The notes beneath the pieces are model-generated. The model did no database searches and was not told where the DNA came from. It saw nothing but the letters and a program-made list of their open reading frames with translations. Below are positions 24,527 to 32,758 of a stretch of DNA of 52,773 bases, piece by piece (the stretch's first letter is position 1; each line of letters opens with the position of its first letter). The DNA lies in NCBI GenBank assembly GCA_934149245.1, contig CAKPER010000007.1, positions 1-52,773 of the forward strand. The letters run 5' to 3'. Both the position numbers and the translations under genes were made by a program. This stretch comes from an uncultured Bacilli bacterium (GTDB taxonomy: Bacteria; Bacillota_I; Bacilli_A; RF39; UBA660).

Positions 24527-25225
24527 TTATAATAACTTGTATAGAATTGCTAGCGAAACTACTGCTACTATAACTCCAAGTAAAACATATGATACAAACC
24601 CAGGTTCTCTAGCTTCATCATGATAAACTTTATTTTCCTGAACATTATCTAAGGATTGTGTGTTTTCTAAAATAGAATCAGCAACTTTAGTATCCATCTC
24701 CAAATTTACATTATCTTTTATATCATTTTTTTCTTCTTCATCAAACCTATTAACAGGAGCATTTAGATAATTTACTAAGCTAACTCTGCCATTATACTTT
24801 TTTACAAACCAATCATTAAATGCCTCATATGATCTATTATTATTTAACTTTATACTATTATTAACTTCTTTTCCGTTTTCTTTTAAAATCGAATAAGCAT
24901 GATTAATCAAATAACCCATAACTTTATCTAAATAATTAAAAATTTGAGCATTATTATTAAGCTTAACTTGTTCTAAAATATTATTATCCATAACTGGCGT
25001 TACAACGGAACTATCTTTAAAATTAATTTTATTATATATACTCTTAATATTATTTGTTAATTCTTCCATGTTATTAGAAGAATTAATACTATTTGTATTA
25101 TCAAGTAAATTTAATACTATTGTAACCTTTGTATCATTAGGTATTCCTATATAAAAAGAAATATTATTATCACTTATTAAAAAAATTCTTTTATCTTCTA
25201 AATTTGCTACTAAAGTTTTATTCAT
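24527..25225 (-). CDS. unknown protein with C-terminal membrane anchor
   Basis: 232 residues. A soluble N-terminal domain starts LVANLEDKRIFLISDNNISFYIG (beta-rich); a middle part is rich in Asn and contains an AYSILKENG helix; an acidic linker and one membrane helix in the last 22 residues follow. No family recognised. The start is ATG at 25225 (AGGG six bases upstream); ATG at 25231 is as good. Its layout matches the next gene's: two neighbouring proteins held in the membrane by the C-terminus with their bulk in the cytoplasm. Confidence 0.6.
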   Translation of the reverse strand: MNKTLVANLEDKRIFLISDNNISFYIGIPNDTKVTIVLNLLDNTNSINSSNNMEELTNNIKSIYNKINFKDSSVVTPVMDNNILEQVKLNNNAQIFNYLDKVMGYLINHAYSILKENGKEVNNSIKLNNNRSYEAFNDWFVKKYNGRVSLVNYLNAPVNRFDEEEKNDIKDNVNLEMDTKVADSILENTQSLDNVQENKVYHDEAREPGFVSYVLLGVIVAVVSLAILYKLL

Positions 25226-25277
25226 AAACATCCCTATCCTCACCTATTATTATCTACTCTATTTTCTTCATTATAAC

Positions 25278-25305
25278 AAAAAAAAGATAACTTGTCATTA
25301 TCTTT
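25278..25305 (-). terminator. mscL terminator
   Basis: Minus strand AAAGATAA / TTATCTTT, 8-bp stem with 7-base loop, then a run of eight T. Confidence 0.85.
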
Positions 25306-25313
25306 TGCATTTT

Positions 25314-25775
25314 TTATTTATTTTCTTTCAATAAATCTCTAATTTCTTCTAATAAAAGAACTTCATCACTTTTAACATTCTTTGATTCATGCTTTTTATC
25401 TTCTTCTGTAGTCTTTATAAATAATTTATTCATAAATTTTACTATTAAAAATACTATAAAGGCCATAATTATAAAATTTATAATATCTGTCAAAAAAGCC
25501 CCATACTTTAAATTCAAATTGCCTATTTTTAATGAATAGGCTGTAAAATCAGCTTCAGTAAAACAACCTAATATTGGAGATATAATATTATCAGTTAATG
25601 ATGTTACTAATTTTTGAAAAGCACCACCTATTATCACTCCAACAGCCAAATCTAAAACATTTCCTCTTGAAATAAAAGTTTTAAATTCTTCAATTAAGGG
25701 AACCCTCTTTATAGCGTTAACACCATTTCTTGCTAGCCTGTCCACTTTCTTACTAGTATTCTTTATACTTTTCAT
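25314..25775 (-). CDS. mscL: large-conductance mechanosensitive channel MscL
   Basis: 153 residues. N-terminal amphipathic helix, then the first membrane helix with FISRGNVLDLAVGVIIGGAF, the classic MscL TM1, an outer loop, TM2, and a charged cytoplasmic helix (EVLLLEEIRDLLKEN). MscL pentamers open on membrane tension to release solutes on osmotic downshock. About 25 extra basic residues precede the usual start of the family. It follows tkt by 10 bases and ends at a strong terminator. Confidence 0.95.
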   Translation of the reverse strand: MKSIKNTSKKVDRLARNGVNAIKRVPLIEEFKTFISRGNVLDLAVGVIIGGAFQKLVTSLTDNIISPILGCFTEADFTAYSLKIGNLNLKYGAFLTDIINFIIMAFIVFLIVKFMNKLFIKTTEEDKKHESKNVKSDEVLLLEEIRDLLKENK

Positions 25776-25785
25776 ACCTTATCTC

Positions 25786-27759
25786 CTAAATATCATTTTT
25801 TATTCTCATAACAAGACTTGGAATATCTAGCTCTAAGTCTTTTAAAACATCTTCTTCACAGCCTGATTTTCCGAATTCACTAACATGTATAAAATCATCA
25901 TCTTTATCTAAAATTTTATACCAAGTAGAATCATTTGAAAATTCTATAGCAACTTTTCTGTATCCATCTGGCAAGACCTCACTCTTATAATCCTCTTCTT
26001 GAGCTAAAAAGTTTTCCAAACAAGGTACTGTTACTACTCTAGCTTCGATATAATTTTTAACTAACTCTTCTTTTAAGTTCATAGCAAGTTCTACTTCACT
26101 ACCACTAGCAATTAATATAACATCCAAACTTTTCTTAACTTCACTTATTATATAAGCTCCATATTTTATTCCAGCTGGATTAGTAAACTCTTGAGTTTCT
26201 ACATGACCTCGTGGAAGAATCAATGCACTAGGAGAAGCATTTTCTAAAATTTCATTCCAACAGCCTATTAATTCCTTATAATCAGCTGGTCTATACACGT
26301 GAAATTTAGGAATACTTCTTAACATAGCTAACTGTTCAACTGGCTCATGAGTTGCTCCATCTTGACCAACTAAAATACTATCATGAGTAAATATATAAGT
26401 AACTGGTAAATTCATCATTGCACTCATCCTAATTGCAGGTTTCAAATAATCTGAAAAAGCCAAGAAACAACTTCCAAAAACTCTAAGTCCACATAAAGCC
26501 ATACCATTTAATATACTACCCATAGCATGTTCTCTTATACCAAAAGCTATATTTCTTCCACCATAGTTATCAATAGAAAAATCTTCTCTTCCTTTAAGAT
26601 AAGTTTTTGTACTACTTCTAACATCAGCAGTTCCTCCTAAAAATTTAGGAACAAAAGCTGATATTACATTCATTATTTGATAATTAACATCTCTTAAATC
26701 TCTATCTGTAAATAATTTTTCTGTATCAATTACCTTATCTAATTTTAAAGTTATACTATCATTATTTATAATACTATTTAAATTTTCTACAACTTCTTTA
26801 GAAGCATCTTTACAAAAATCTTCATAGTCACTATACCATTCTCCATAATTACCATCAACTCTTGATCTAATTTCTTGACGATATAAAGCTAAATTTGCTT
26901 TATCTATTTCCCACTTTTCACCATATCCAATTTCATCTCTTATTTCTAAGTAATCATCTTGCTCTAATTTTCCATGTATTTTATTAGTTCCTTCATACTT
27001 AGAATAAGTTCCAATAGTTGTATTTACTACTATTAAACATGGCTTACTAGCTTTTTTAGCCGTATTAATAGCTTTATTAATCTCTCTTGTACTATCACCT
27101 TTTTTTACATATAATACTTCCCAATCTAGTTGAGAATATATAGCTGGAACACTATCTTCATAATCAATATCGCTTTCACCATCCAAAGTAACACCATTAG
27201 AATCATATAAAACGATTAAATTATCCAAACAAAACTTAGATGCTAAGCTAGCTGCCTCAAAGCTAACTCCCTCCATTAAATCTCCATCAGAGACCAAAGC
27301 ATAAACATAATAATCAAACAAACTCATCTTTTTATTACTAAAATTATTATCTAAGTATTTTCCAGCCATTGCCATTCCTACTGCAGTTGCTATTCCTTGT
27401 CCTAAAGGACCAGTAGTAGCATCAATTCGATAATTTAAATTATATTCAGGGTGCCCAGGAGTATGAGAATACAAATTTCTAAAATTTTTAAGATCATTTA
27501 AATTATAATCGTTTTCATTTATACAAAACATTGTTGCATAAAGAAGTGCAGAACCATGTCCTGCTGACATAACAAAACGATCTCTATCACACCAATCTTT
27601 TTTTGTTAAATCAAAATTTAAGTGATTGGTAAACAAAGTGTATATAATAGGAGCAGCACCTAGTGCTATACCAGGATGCCCACTCCCTGCCTCATTAATC
27701 ATATCAAGAGCTAAACATCTTATATCATTAATCATTCTTTTTTCATTTAACCTTGCCAC
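25786..27759 (-). CDS. tkt: transketolase
   Basis: 657 residues, full length. N-terminal GSGHPGIALG, the thiamine-diphosphate motif SDGDLMEGVSFEAASLA...N, the middle domain with GIREHAMGSILNG and HDSILVGQDGATHEPVEQL, and the C-terminal domain. It moves two-carbon ketol units in the non-oxidative pentose phosphate pathway. The start is GTG at 27759 with AGGG upstream; a TATAAT-like -10 lies near 27787-27792. It is co-transcribed with mscL. Confidence 0.97.
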   Translation of the reverse strand: MARLNEKRMINDIRCLALDMINEAGSGHPGIALGAAPIIYTLFTNHLNFDLTKKDWCDRDRFVMSAGHGSALLYATMFCINENDYNLNDLKNFRNLYSHTPGHPEYNLNYRIDATTGPLGQGIATAVGMAMAGKYLDNNFSNKKMSLFDYYVYALVSDGDLMEGVSFEAASLASKFCLDNLIVLYDSNGVTLDGESDIDYEDSVPAIYSQLDWEVLYVKKGDSTREINKAINTAKKASKPCLIVVNTTIGTYSKYEGTNKIHGKLEQDDYLEIRDEIGYGEKWEIDKANLALYRQEIRSRVDGNYGEWYSDYEDFCKDASKEVVENLNSIINNDSITLKLDKVIDTEKLFTDRDLRDVNYQIMNVISAFVPKFLGGTADVRSSTKTYLKGREDFSIDNYGGRNIAFGIREHAMGSILNGMALCGLRVFGSCFLAFSDYLKPAIRMSAMMNLPVTYIFTHDSILVGQDGATHEPVEQLAMLRSIPKFHVYRPADYKELIGCWNEILENASPSALILPRGHVETQEFTNPAGIKYGAYIISEVKKSLDVILIASGSEVELAMNLKEELVKNYIEARVVTVPCLENFLAQEEDYKSEVLPDGYRKVAIEFSNDSTWYKILDKDDDFIHVSEFGKSGCEEDVLKDLELDIPSLVMRIKNDI

Positions 27760-27828
27760 ATTATCCCTACTTTCATAAGTAAAATTATATCATAAAAGAA
27801 AATAAATATAAACAAAATTAGACATTTT

Positions 27829-28164
27829 TTACATTTTTTTCTTATGTTTATTAAATGAATTAACACTACTTTCTATAATCATTCTAAGTTCTAAATCATT
27901 TATAAAAATATTTCTATCTTCTAACATTTCCGTAGCATTTTCTATAGCCTTTTTTAATTTTTCTTCACCGCTAAGTTCACTATATAACTGTTCAATAGCT
28001 ACAACTACTACTTGAACAACTTCTTTTTTTACTTTATCTTCATAATTCTTTTTAATTATTTTTTTAACAATTAAACCAATATATGAAATTATAGCCATTA
28101 ATATTGTATATAAGATGGTTGCTCCATACTGATTGAAAAAATCATTAAGAAATATTTCTACCAC
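27829..28164 (-). CDS. phage-type holin, LLH family
   Basis: 111 residues: one N-terminal membrane helix (about 13-35), a basic segment, then the family's C-terminal helices with VVVAIEQLYSELSGEEKLKKAIENATEML and LELRMIIESSVN, which match LLH-type phage holins (Phage_holin_6_1). Holins permeabilise the membrane for endolysins. There is no endolysin or phage structural gene nearby. The start is taken as GTG at 28164, which overlaps a GAGAGGTGG element; the true start could be an ATA nine bases later. It lies next to tRNA-His and may be a phage leftover kept for another use. Confidence 0.75.
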   Translation of the reverse strand: MVEIFLNDFFNQYGATILYTILMAIISYIGLIVKKIIKKNYEDKVKKEVVQVVVVAIEQLYSELSGEEKLKKAIENATEMLEDRNIFINDLELRMIIESSVNSFNKHKKKM

Positions 28165-28257
28165 CTCTCTTTTATATATTTTATGAAAGTATTTTACATA
28201 AATAGTATTATATGCTAACTAGAATTGTAAATTAATTATAAAATTTTTAAATAATTG

Positions 28258-28286
28258 TTGATAAAATTTAATATTTATGATAAACT
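28258..28286 (+). promoter_or_regulatory. promoter of tRNA-His
   Basis: TTGATA (28258-28263), 17-base spacer, TAAACT (28281-28286), ending 12 bases before the tRNA. Confidence 0.65.
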
Positions 28287-28297
28287 TAAGTAGTCAT

Positions 28298-28374
28298 GGC
28301 GGATGTGGTGAAGTGGTTAACACATTGGATTGTGGTTCCAACATGCATGGGTTCGATTCCCATCATCCGTCCCA
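28298..28374 (+). tRNA. tRNA-His (GTG)
   Basis: It folds as a full cloverleaf: the acceptor GGCGGATG pairs with CATCCGTC over 8 bp, including the extra G-1:C73 pair that marks tRNA-His. The anticodon arm is TTGGA-TTGTGGT-TCCAA with anticodon GTG. The T arm has GGTTCGATTCC, and CCA is encoded (28372-28374). Single tRNA with its own promoter and terminator. Confidence 0.97.
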
Positions 28375-28386
28375 TGAATGTTTATT

Positions 28387-28410
28387 ACTAACCTCAGGGT
28401 TAGTTTTTTT
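28387..28410 (+). terminator. tRNA-His terminator
   Basis: ACTAACC / GGTTAGT, 7-bp stem with loop TCAG, then a run of T. Confidence 0.9.
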
Positions 28411-28466
28411 ATTATAAAATGAGTTATTTATACTTATTTACTTCTTTTTAATTAAAAAATAGCCAT

Positions 28467-28501
28467 AAAAAAGCATTACCTCCACTCAAGAAATAATGCT
28501 T
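28467..28501 (-). terminator. terminator after the 121-residue hypothetical gene
   Basis: Minus strand AAGCATTA / TAATGCTT with a 15-base loop, then TTTTTT. Confidence 0.75.
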
Positions 28502-28512
28502 ATAAATTTGTT

Positions 28513-28878
28513 TTACTTTCTTATAATTGATGAACTAGTAGCCTTCTCAATTAATCTCTTACTTGGTCTACGAGATCTTTCTAGCTTTCTAATTAATCTT
28601 TTACCTTTCTTAGAAGACTTCTCTAACTTTTTAAAATAATTTCTAGCTCTTACTTGAAAGAGATCTTCCTTTATAATTCCATTGCTTTTTCTAATATCTT
28701 CAATTATTTTTTGTTGTTCACTAAAATCAAGTTTTTTATATTCATCATAAGAAATAGGCAAATAGTTCTCAAGTGCTCTAATCAAAGCCTCTTTATAATT
28801 ACTTTTCTGAGAGCTAATACCATATTTTTCACAAACTTCATTAAACTCTAAACTTTTTTCTAAATCTTTATTTGTCAT
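28513..28878 (-). CDS. small basic hypothetical protein
   Basis: 121 residues, no membrane helix. N-terminal half mixed-charge and helical (NYKEALIRALENYLPISYDEYKKLD); C-terminal half very basic with two like motifs, KGKRLIRKLERS and PSKRLIEKA. No family recognised. The basic tail would suit nucleic-acid binding, but that is a guess. The ribosome binding site (GAAG) is weak. It has its own terminator and lies downstream of the XRE regulator gene, behind that gene's terminator. Confidence 0.55.
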   Translation of the reverse strand: MTNKDLEKSLEFNEVCEKYGISSQKSNYKEALIRALENYLPISYDEYKKLDFSEQQKIIEDIRKSNGIIKEDLFQVRARNYFKKLEKSSKKGKRLIRKLERSRRPSKRLIEKATSSSIIRK

Positions 28879-28913
28879 AAATTTTTCTTCAAATTATCAA
28901 AATATGTTTCCCT

Positions 28914-28952
28914 CTAAAAACTTCATTTCTAAAAAACAGAAATGAAGTTTTT
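28914..28952. terminator. strong bidirectional terminator
   Basis: A 15-bp perfect stem (28916-28930 with 28938-28952), outer bases AAAAA/TTTTT, so it gives a T-run in both directions. It follows the XRE gene stop by four bases. Confidence 0.9.
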
Positions 28953-28955
28953 ATA

Positions 28956-29312
28956 TTAATTTCTCATTTTCTTACTTATTAAACTAACATATCTCTTTGG
29001 AGATTTAATTAGTTTTTCATATAAATTAGGGTAATTTCTTAACTCTGCTATTATCTCTATATCATCTTTAGATATATTTCCCAAACATTCCCCTGTTTCT
29101 TCATCTTTTACAACTACTTCTCTACCAAGTAAATAATCAGTAGCAACTCCAAACTCATCTGCTATTACTTTAAATGTGTCTAAACTAGGAGTTCTACTCC
29201 CATTCTCGTAACCACATACTGATACTTTAGTAACTCCTAATAAATCACCAAGTTCTTGTTGACTAAGCTTTCTTTGAGTTCGTAAATCTTTAATTCTTTT
29301 TCCTATTAACAT
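28956..29312 (-). CDS. XRE-family transcriptional regulator
   Basis: 118 residues. N-terminal HTH_3 domain (about 5-60): IKDLRTQRKLSQQELGDLL, VTKVSVCGYENGSRTPSLDTF, then the DEFGVATDYLLGR ending typical of phage-repressor-like XRE regulators. The C-terminal 55 residues form a small helical or dimerisation part. ATG start with AAGGAAG upstream. Target unknown; it is monocistronic. Confidence 0.92.
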   Translation of the reverse strand: MLIGKRIKDLRTQRKLSQQELGDLLGVTKVSVCGYENGSRTPSLDTFKVIADEFGVATDYLLGREVVVKDEETGECLGNISKDDIEIIAELRNYPNLYEKLIKSPKRYVSLISKKMRN

Positions 29313-29411
29313 GTTAGCACTTCCTTTTCTTTCGTTTACATATTATAGCACATTTTTTTAAATAAACAAGAAAAAAGCAACATATTTGTTAAATTTTTCA
29401 CTTCTAATTTA

Positions 29412-30023
29412 TTAATCGTTCAAAATATTCAATAATTCATTTAAATTTTCTTCACCATACTCAAATTTTTCAATAACTTTTCCTGTTCTATAAGATATAA
29501 TTCCATATTTACCATCTTTAAGAGCAATTATATCACTAGTATTATACCCCTTTAAAGAATCATTATCAGATAGTCCAATTTTATCATAATTAGAATTTAC
29601 TATTATAGTGCCATTTTTATTTATTACACCATCTTTATTTTTTTTTGTAACTATTATATAATCACTACTTATAAATTTATATTCATCATATCCACTAGTA
29701 ACTTTTGTACCAGTCTTATAATTAAATAATGTATAACTACTATTTTCCTCTAACAGAACATAACCATCATATACTACTCCCTTATATACCGGACATACTC
29801 CATACCAACAATCATAGGAAGAATAAATTTTTTTCTTTTTATCATTTACCTCCATAGTACAAACATCACTATTACACTTATAAAAATACATTTTACTACT
29901 TTCATCACTAGCATATTCATAATTAATTTTATAATCCATAACCATAATCAAAATTACTATCAATACTAAAAATATTGAACTAACCCAAACAAATTTATAA
30001 TTTATTTTTAATTTTTTCTTCAT
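29412..30023 (-). CDS. membrane-anchored protein with WG-like repeats
   Basis: 203 residues. Basic N-terminus and one membrane helix (about 12-32), then an outer domain with repeats such as DGVINKNGTIIVNSNYDKIG and DGKYGIISYRTGKVIEKFEYGE. These resemble WG/KWG beta-propeller-like repeats (G-x-I-x..G.....YD.I). Four cysteines occur in the first third, possibly in disulfides. Function unknown. The start is ambiguous: ATG at 30023 is chosen over GTG at 30032; neither has a strong ribosome binding site. It is the last gene of the pilin-ung group, 14 bases after the minor pilin-like gene. Confidence 0.55.
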   Translation of the reverse strand: MKKKLKINYKFVWVSSIFLVLIVILIMVMDYKINYEYASDESSKMYFYKCNSDVCTMEVNDKKKKIYSSYDCWYGVCPVYKGVVYDGYVLLEENSSYTLFNYKTGTKVTSGYDEYKFISSDYIIVTKKNKDGVINKNGTIIVNSNYDKIGLSDNDSLKGYNTSDIIALKDGKYGIISYRTGKVIEKFEYGEENLNELLNILND

Positions 30024-30037
30024 ATTAATCACTAACC

Positions 30038-30397
30038 CTATTTAAATTCATAAATCTCAATAACACTAAAAGATTCATTCAATTCTTGTGTTTTATTATC
30101 ACAAAGTAATTTTTGATTCCCAAATAAAGTTCCTGCTTTTAAGTAAGCATAACACTTTGTACTATCATTAGAAAATACATATTTACCGGTCACAGGAGCT
30201 TTTTTATACGTGTTTGCAGAAAGAACATAACTTTGGCTTATTTCATCACCTAGATAATCATCTTGAAACGATGAAATAGACTTTTCCATAAAGTTTTTCC
30301 TTGTATTAAGTCCTGCTAATACTGATAGCATAATCATTAAAAATAATATTAATATTGTATATAAAATTCCTATTATAGCAAATCCCTTATTATTCAT
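30038..30397 (-). CDS. minor pilin-like protein with atypical prepilin N-terminus
   Basis: 119 residues. MNNKGFAIIGILYTILILF is a type IV prepilin-like start: a short leader ending in G before F, then a long hydrophobic helix. The position +5 Glu that aligns subunits in the pilus is Gly here. The outer part has two Cys and a STKCYAYL segment. It could be a minor pseudopilin (the ComG minor pilins also vary), or merely a bitopic protein. The ATG at 30397 has AAGGAGA five bases upstream and lies 11 bases after the ung stop. Confidence 0.55.
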   Translation of the reverse strand: MNNKGFAIIGILYTILILFLMIMLSVLAGLNTRKNFMEKSISSFQDDYLGDEISQSYVLSANTYKKAPVTGKYVFSNDSTKCYAYLKAGTLFGNQKLLCDNKTQELNESFSVIEIYEFK

Positions 30398-30407
30398 ACA
30401 ATTCTCC

Positions 30408-31079
30408 TTAATATACTCTCCAATCAATTTCTTTAATATTCTTAGATTTTAAAAATGCATTTGTTCTAGAAAAAGGCCTACTACCAAAGAATCCATGATT
30501 AGCAGAAAATGGTGATGGATGGGTAGATTCTATTATATAATGGTTAGGATTAGTAATATATACCTTTTTACTTCTAGCAAAATTTCCCCAAAAGATGAAT
30601 ACTATTGGTTCTTCTCGTTCATTAAGTTTCTTAATGATAGCATCTGTAAATTCTTCCCAACCAATATTTTTATGACTAGCAGCCTTATCTTTTTCAACTG
30701 TTAAAACAGTATTTAGAAGGAGTACTCCCTCACGAGCCCAGCATTCTAAAGAACCAACATTTGATCTAGGTATACCTAAATCACTTTCTAATTCTTTATA
30801 AATATTTTGAAGAGATGGTGGTAATTTTATTCCTTTTGAAACTGCAAAAGCTAGTCCATTAGCCTCTCCTACACCATGATATGGATCTTGACCTAATATA
30901 ACAACTTTTACCTTATCATAATCTGTCAAATTTAAAGCTCTAAGTATTTTATTCTTAGGTGGAAACACAACCTTTTCCTTATAAACTTCATTAACAAAAT
31001 TAACAACATTTTTAAAATATTCCTTTTTATATTCTTCTTGCAAAACTACATCCCAGTTATTTCCAACTAACTTAATCAT
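30408..31079 (-). CDS. ung: uracil-DNA glycosylase
   Basis: 223 residues, full length for family 1 UDG. The water-activating motif GQDPYHG (catalytic D65), the VFIFWGNFARSKK region that reads uracil, and HPSPFSANHGFFG (catalytic His) are all present. It removes uracil from DNA. The ATG at 31079 has AGGAGGTG six bases upstream; GTG at 31088 lies within that element. It is sandwiched between two pilin-like genes with short gaps, an unexpected operon. Confidence 0.97.
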   Translation of the reverse strand: MIKLVGNNWDVVLQEEYKKEYFKNVVNFVNEVYKEKVVFPPKNKILRALNLTDYDKVKVVILGQDPYHGVGEANGLAFAVSKGIKLPPSLQNIYKELESDLGIPRSNVGSLECWAREGVLLLNTVLTVEKDKAASHKNIGWEEFTDAIIKKLNEREEPIVFIFWGNFARSKKVYITNPNHYIIESTHPSPFSANHGFFGSRPFSRTNAFLKSKNIKEIDWRVY

Positions 31080-31093
31080 TACTTCCACCTCCT

Positions 31094-31594
31094 CTAATTA
31101 TAATTCTTTGGACACTCGCCAACAGTATCGTTTTTTTCAACTTTGTATATAATCTTATTATTGTCACTTGTTTCCTTAGTTATCTTTATTCCACAATTTC
31201 CTATATTTTTTTTACTTTTAGGATCTATTAAATATTTATTTCCAGATTCATCTTCATCAGTAAAACCACTACTACCACTTAAAAAGCCATTACTAACTAA
31301 TGTTTGAAGATTAGTAGTTATAGTAGTATTATTAATCTTTACTTCATCTCCTTGGGATATATTCTGATTGTTATCATAATTATAACTCCAAATTTTAGAA
31401 CCACCATACTCTAATTCTTCATATAAGGTCTGACTAGCAGTAACAATACTATTAATCATCAACTTATAAGAGGCTTCCTTACCAGTATTAATACTAGATA
31501 ATACTCCTTTAGCCGTAAGTCCTCCAAGTATTCCTATAATAACAACAACAGCTAACACCTCTACCAGCGTAAATCCCTTATTATCAATCTTCAT
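31094..31594 (-). CDS. type IV prepilin / pseudopilin
   Basis: 166 residues. NKGFTLVEVLAVVVIIGILGG is a canonical prepilin site: cleavage after Gly7, methylated Phe, Glu at +5, and a hydrophobic spine. The outer domain has two cysteines (NCGIKI and GECPK) likely to be disulfide bonded. It would form part of a pilus or competence pseudopilus outside the membrane; no assembly ATPase, platform protein or prepilin peptidase is in the window. ATG start with GGAGAGG upstream. Confidence 0.88.
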   Translation of the reverse strand: MKIDNKGFTLVEVLAVVVIIGILGGLTAKGVLSSINTGKEASYKLMINSIVTASQTLYEELEYGGSKIWSYNYDNNQNISQGDEVKINNTTITTNLQTLVSNGFLSGSSGFTDEDESGNKYLIDPKSKKNIGNCGIKITKETSDNNKIIYKVEKNDTVGECPKNYN

Positions 31595-31645
31595 TTCTAA
31601 TCCTCTCCTACTAAAAATTATATACTAAAAATTACCACTTTACAA

Positions 31646-31700
31646 GATAAAAACTATATAAAATTATTCTTCGATTTCTCTAAAAGAATTTTTATATAGT
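31646..31700 (-). terminator. terminator after the zincin-like gene
   Basis: Minus strand ACTATATAAAA / TTTTATATAGT with further pairing of the inner AATTCTT, then TTTTTATC. Confidence 0.75.
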
Positions 31701-31701
31701 C

Positions 31702-32673
31702 TTATCTATAATTATTTTTAGTTAACATCTTTTTCTTATTAAATACTTTATCATAATATAAAACACTATTACTCTTTATAATAAACTTATCATCTATAAC
31801 TATATTCTCTTTATAATTATTAATAAAAGCTTTAATATTATTTATAATATTATTTCTCTTTCTTTCTAATTCTTCTTTTTTACTACTATCATAAATAATA
31901 CTAACTGGCTGGAGTTCTAAATTATATAAATATTCAAAATTATCTATCAATATTTTACTATTTATTTTTCCAAGGTAATCAACAAATATATCACTATTAC
32001 TAAACTGAGCTATAAAAATTATTTTATCTATATCTCTATATTTTCTCAAACTTTTCATAAGTACTAATAAATCATTATAATAACTATTTTTCTTCTTTAA
32101 TGTCAACATCCTCATAATTATATCTTCATCATAACTATTATTAGCTTCCTCAATTCCTACGTTTACACTCTCTATAAATTCTAACTCATCACAATCTGGT
32201 TTATCAAAATAAACATCTTTAGATAATCCAATATTATCTATAATATAATTACCATTTCTTGTTAATCTATTAAAATTTTTAATTAAATGACATATTTCAT
32301 GAGTTAATTTAGTTAAGTTATCTTCATTCCAACTAAAATGAAACTTCTCTTCATAAATAGATGGATTAATATAAATTATTGGTTTTGCTATAACAACGCC
32401 ATTTTCTTTTATTAATTGATTATGATAAAAACCAACTACTAAACTAGGAATATTCCACTCTTTATTAAGATTATAATATTTATTCATATAATCATTTATA
32501 TTCTCATCGATACTCTTTCTTACATGAATCTCACAATTCATAATAGCACTATAGATAATATCTTCTACATTACTACCATAATACCTAATAAGTATAGGAA
32601 TAATTTTTCTTAAATAGTAAATAGTATCCTCATCATATAAATATTTTTCTTGTAACTTTTTATAATAATCCAT
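31702..32673 (-). CDS. putative zinc metallopeptidase (HEICH), unknown family
   Basis: 323 residues, no signal peptide. LTHEICHLIKNF fits the zincin HExxH motif near residues 125-129, and about 40-50 residues later ELEFIESVNVGIEEA offers Glu residues as third ligand. The rest is helical and rich in Lys, Asn, Ile and Tyr. I do not recognise a family. It may be an inactive or plant-like archaic form, but the motif and the hydrophobic helix around it look intact. ATG start with AGGAAGTGAG upstream. It is monocistronic with its own terminator. Confidence 0.5.
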   Translation of the reverse strand: MDYYKKLQEKYLYDEDTIYYLRKIIPILIRYYGSNVEDIIYSAIMNCEIHVRKSIDENINDYMNKYYNLNKEWNIPSLVVGFYHNQLIKENGVVIAKPIIYINPSIYEEKFHFSWNEDNLTKLTHEICHLIKNFNRLTRNGNYIIDNIGLSKDVYFDKPDCDELEFIESVNVGIEEANNSYDEDIIMRMLTLKKKNSYYNDLLVLMKSLRKYRDIDKIIFIAQFSNSDIFVDYLGKINSKILIDNFEYLYNLELQPVSIIYDSSKKEELERKRNNIINNIKAFINNYKENIVIDDKFIIKSNSVLYYDKVFNKKKMLTKNNYR

Positions 32674-32758
32674 AAAAGCTCACTTCCTACTTATATTTTA
32701 GCAAATGAATGGGAATAAGAAAACTTATTTTAACCAAATTTAATTAAATTTATAGAAT

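Noticed and set aside
28298..28374. att duplication of the tRNA-His 3' end
   Set aside because: I looked for a second copy of the T-arm/acceptor end within the window and saw none, so integration at this tRNA is not supported by a direct repeat here.
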